From Prostheceraeus crozeri (Eukaryota; Platyhelminthes; Polycladida; Euryleptidae): 64,000 bases of DNA. Position numbers and translations under genes: made by a program. Below, one piece after another: positions 63,713-64,000 of this stretch (its first letter is position 1; every line of letters starts with the position of its first letter). The notes under the pieces are model-generated. The model was not told the DNA's origin. It saw only the letters and a list, made by a program, of their open reading frames with translations, and did not search any database. The stretch is from the NCBI GenBank assembly GCA_907163375.1, contig CAJQUW010009206.1, positions 39,809 to 103,808 of the forward strand. Direction: 5' to 3'.

Positions 63713-64000
63713 AGTAGGAAGAAGGGACCGTCCAGGACAAGACAATTTCAGAAAAATTGGTATTTTTAAAAACGACTAAATTCATGAATTTGAACCCTTT
63801 TTTCAGGTTTTTAAGACCTAAATTCATAAATTTAGTCCATTTAAAAAGTACCATTTTTTTGAAAAATCGGTATTTTGAAAAACGACTAAATTCATGAATT
63901 TTGGTCATTTTTTCAGGTTATGAAGACCTAAATTCATAAATTTAGGCGTTTTTAAAAATACCCAATTTTTCAAATTTTTCAAAATCTCAAATTTGAGAAT
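63713..64000 (+). mobile_element. Terminal repeat of a second, divergent Polinton-like element (runs off window)
   Basis: From AGTAGGAAGAAGGGACCGTC the sequence follows the left terminal repeat of the main element: CCAGGACA, then TTTTTAAAAACGAC, AAATTCATGAATTT, TTTTTTCAGGTTTTTAAGACC and AGTACCATTTTTTT in the same order, ending with the AAAATCTCAAATTTGAGAAT block. Many substitutions and small indels separate them, so it is a related family and not a copy of the same insertion. Confidence 0.8.

Overview
The window is from a multicellular invertebrate genome, most likely marine; I cannot name the phylum. The evidence is eukaryotic intron signals, no operons, and a dense mixture of animal transposons: non-LTR elements, BEL/Pao, Penelope-like, Tc1, hAT, PIF/Harbinger, P/THAP and Polinton. 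I recognise no tRNA or rRNA gene and no convincing complete host gene.

Positions 1-39,400 are nested transposon debris in moderately AT-rich sequence. Several insertions can be delimited to the base. A 2,361-bp hAT-like element (2311-4671) has an 8-bp target duplication. A PIF/Harbinger element (18169-19547) contains a nested 274-bp element with a 9-bp duplication. A 3.9-kb hAT-like element (19612-23532, 8-bp duplication) carries two Penelope-like copies head to head as a near-perfect palindrome. A 3.9-kb element (28190-32072, TA duplication) carries an unnamed transposase-like gene. Also present are a P/THAP transposase with an internal 113-bp duplication, hammerhead-ribozyme-like motifs, a Tc1 element, a hairpin-rich satellite array and a rotted BEL/Pao pol.

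Positions 39,591-60,145 hold the main object: a 20,555-bp, very AT-rich Polinton/Maverick (adintovirus-like) element. It has long inverted terminal repeats, 5'-AGTAATGGG termini and a perfect 6-bp target duplication (CACCTC), and it sits inside the reverse-transcriptase gene of a non-LTR retrotransposon. Its left half has a plus-strand adenain-like protease, then a minus-strand block: integrase with an N-terminal parvovirus-type phospholipase A2 domain, pX-like core protein, F54H12.2-type capsid protein, pVI-like protein, a 57-residue helical protein and a phage-fibre-like coiled coil. Its right half, mostly plus strand, has a zinc-finger protein, a membrane-anchored P-loop ATPase, protein-primed DNA polymerase B, a helical protein, a penton-like protein and the A32-like packaging ATPase. 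Polymerase, penton, integrase C-terminus, the helical gene and the terminal-repeat gene are interrupted by frameshifts or stops, so this copy is probably dead, although protease, capsid and both ATPases are open.

The least expected features of the element are the phospholipase-integrase fusion, small GC-rich double hairpins scattered through it (some inside coding sequence in frame), a second P-loop ATPase, a tail-fibre-like motif, a duplicated small helical gene and a large palindrome in each terminal repeat. The terminal repeat of a second, divergent element of the same kind begins near 63,713 and runs off the window.
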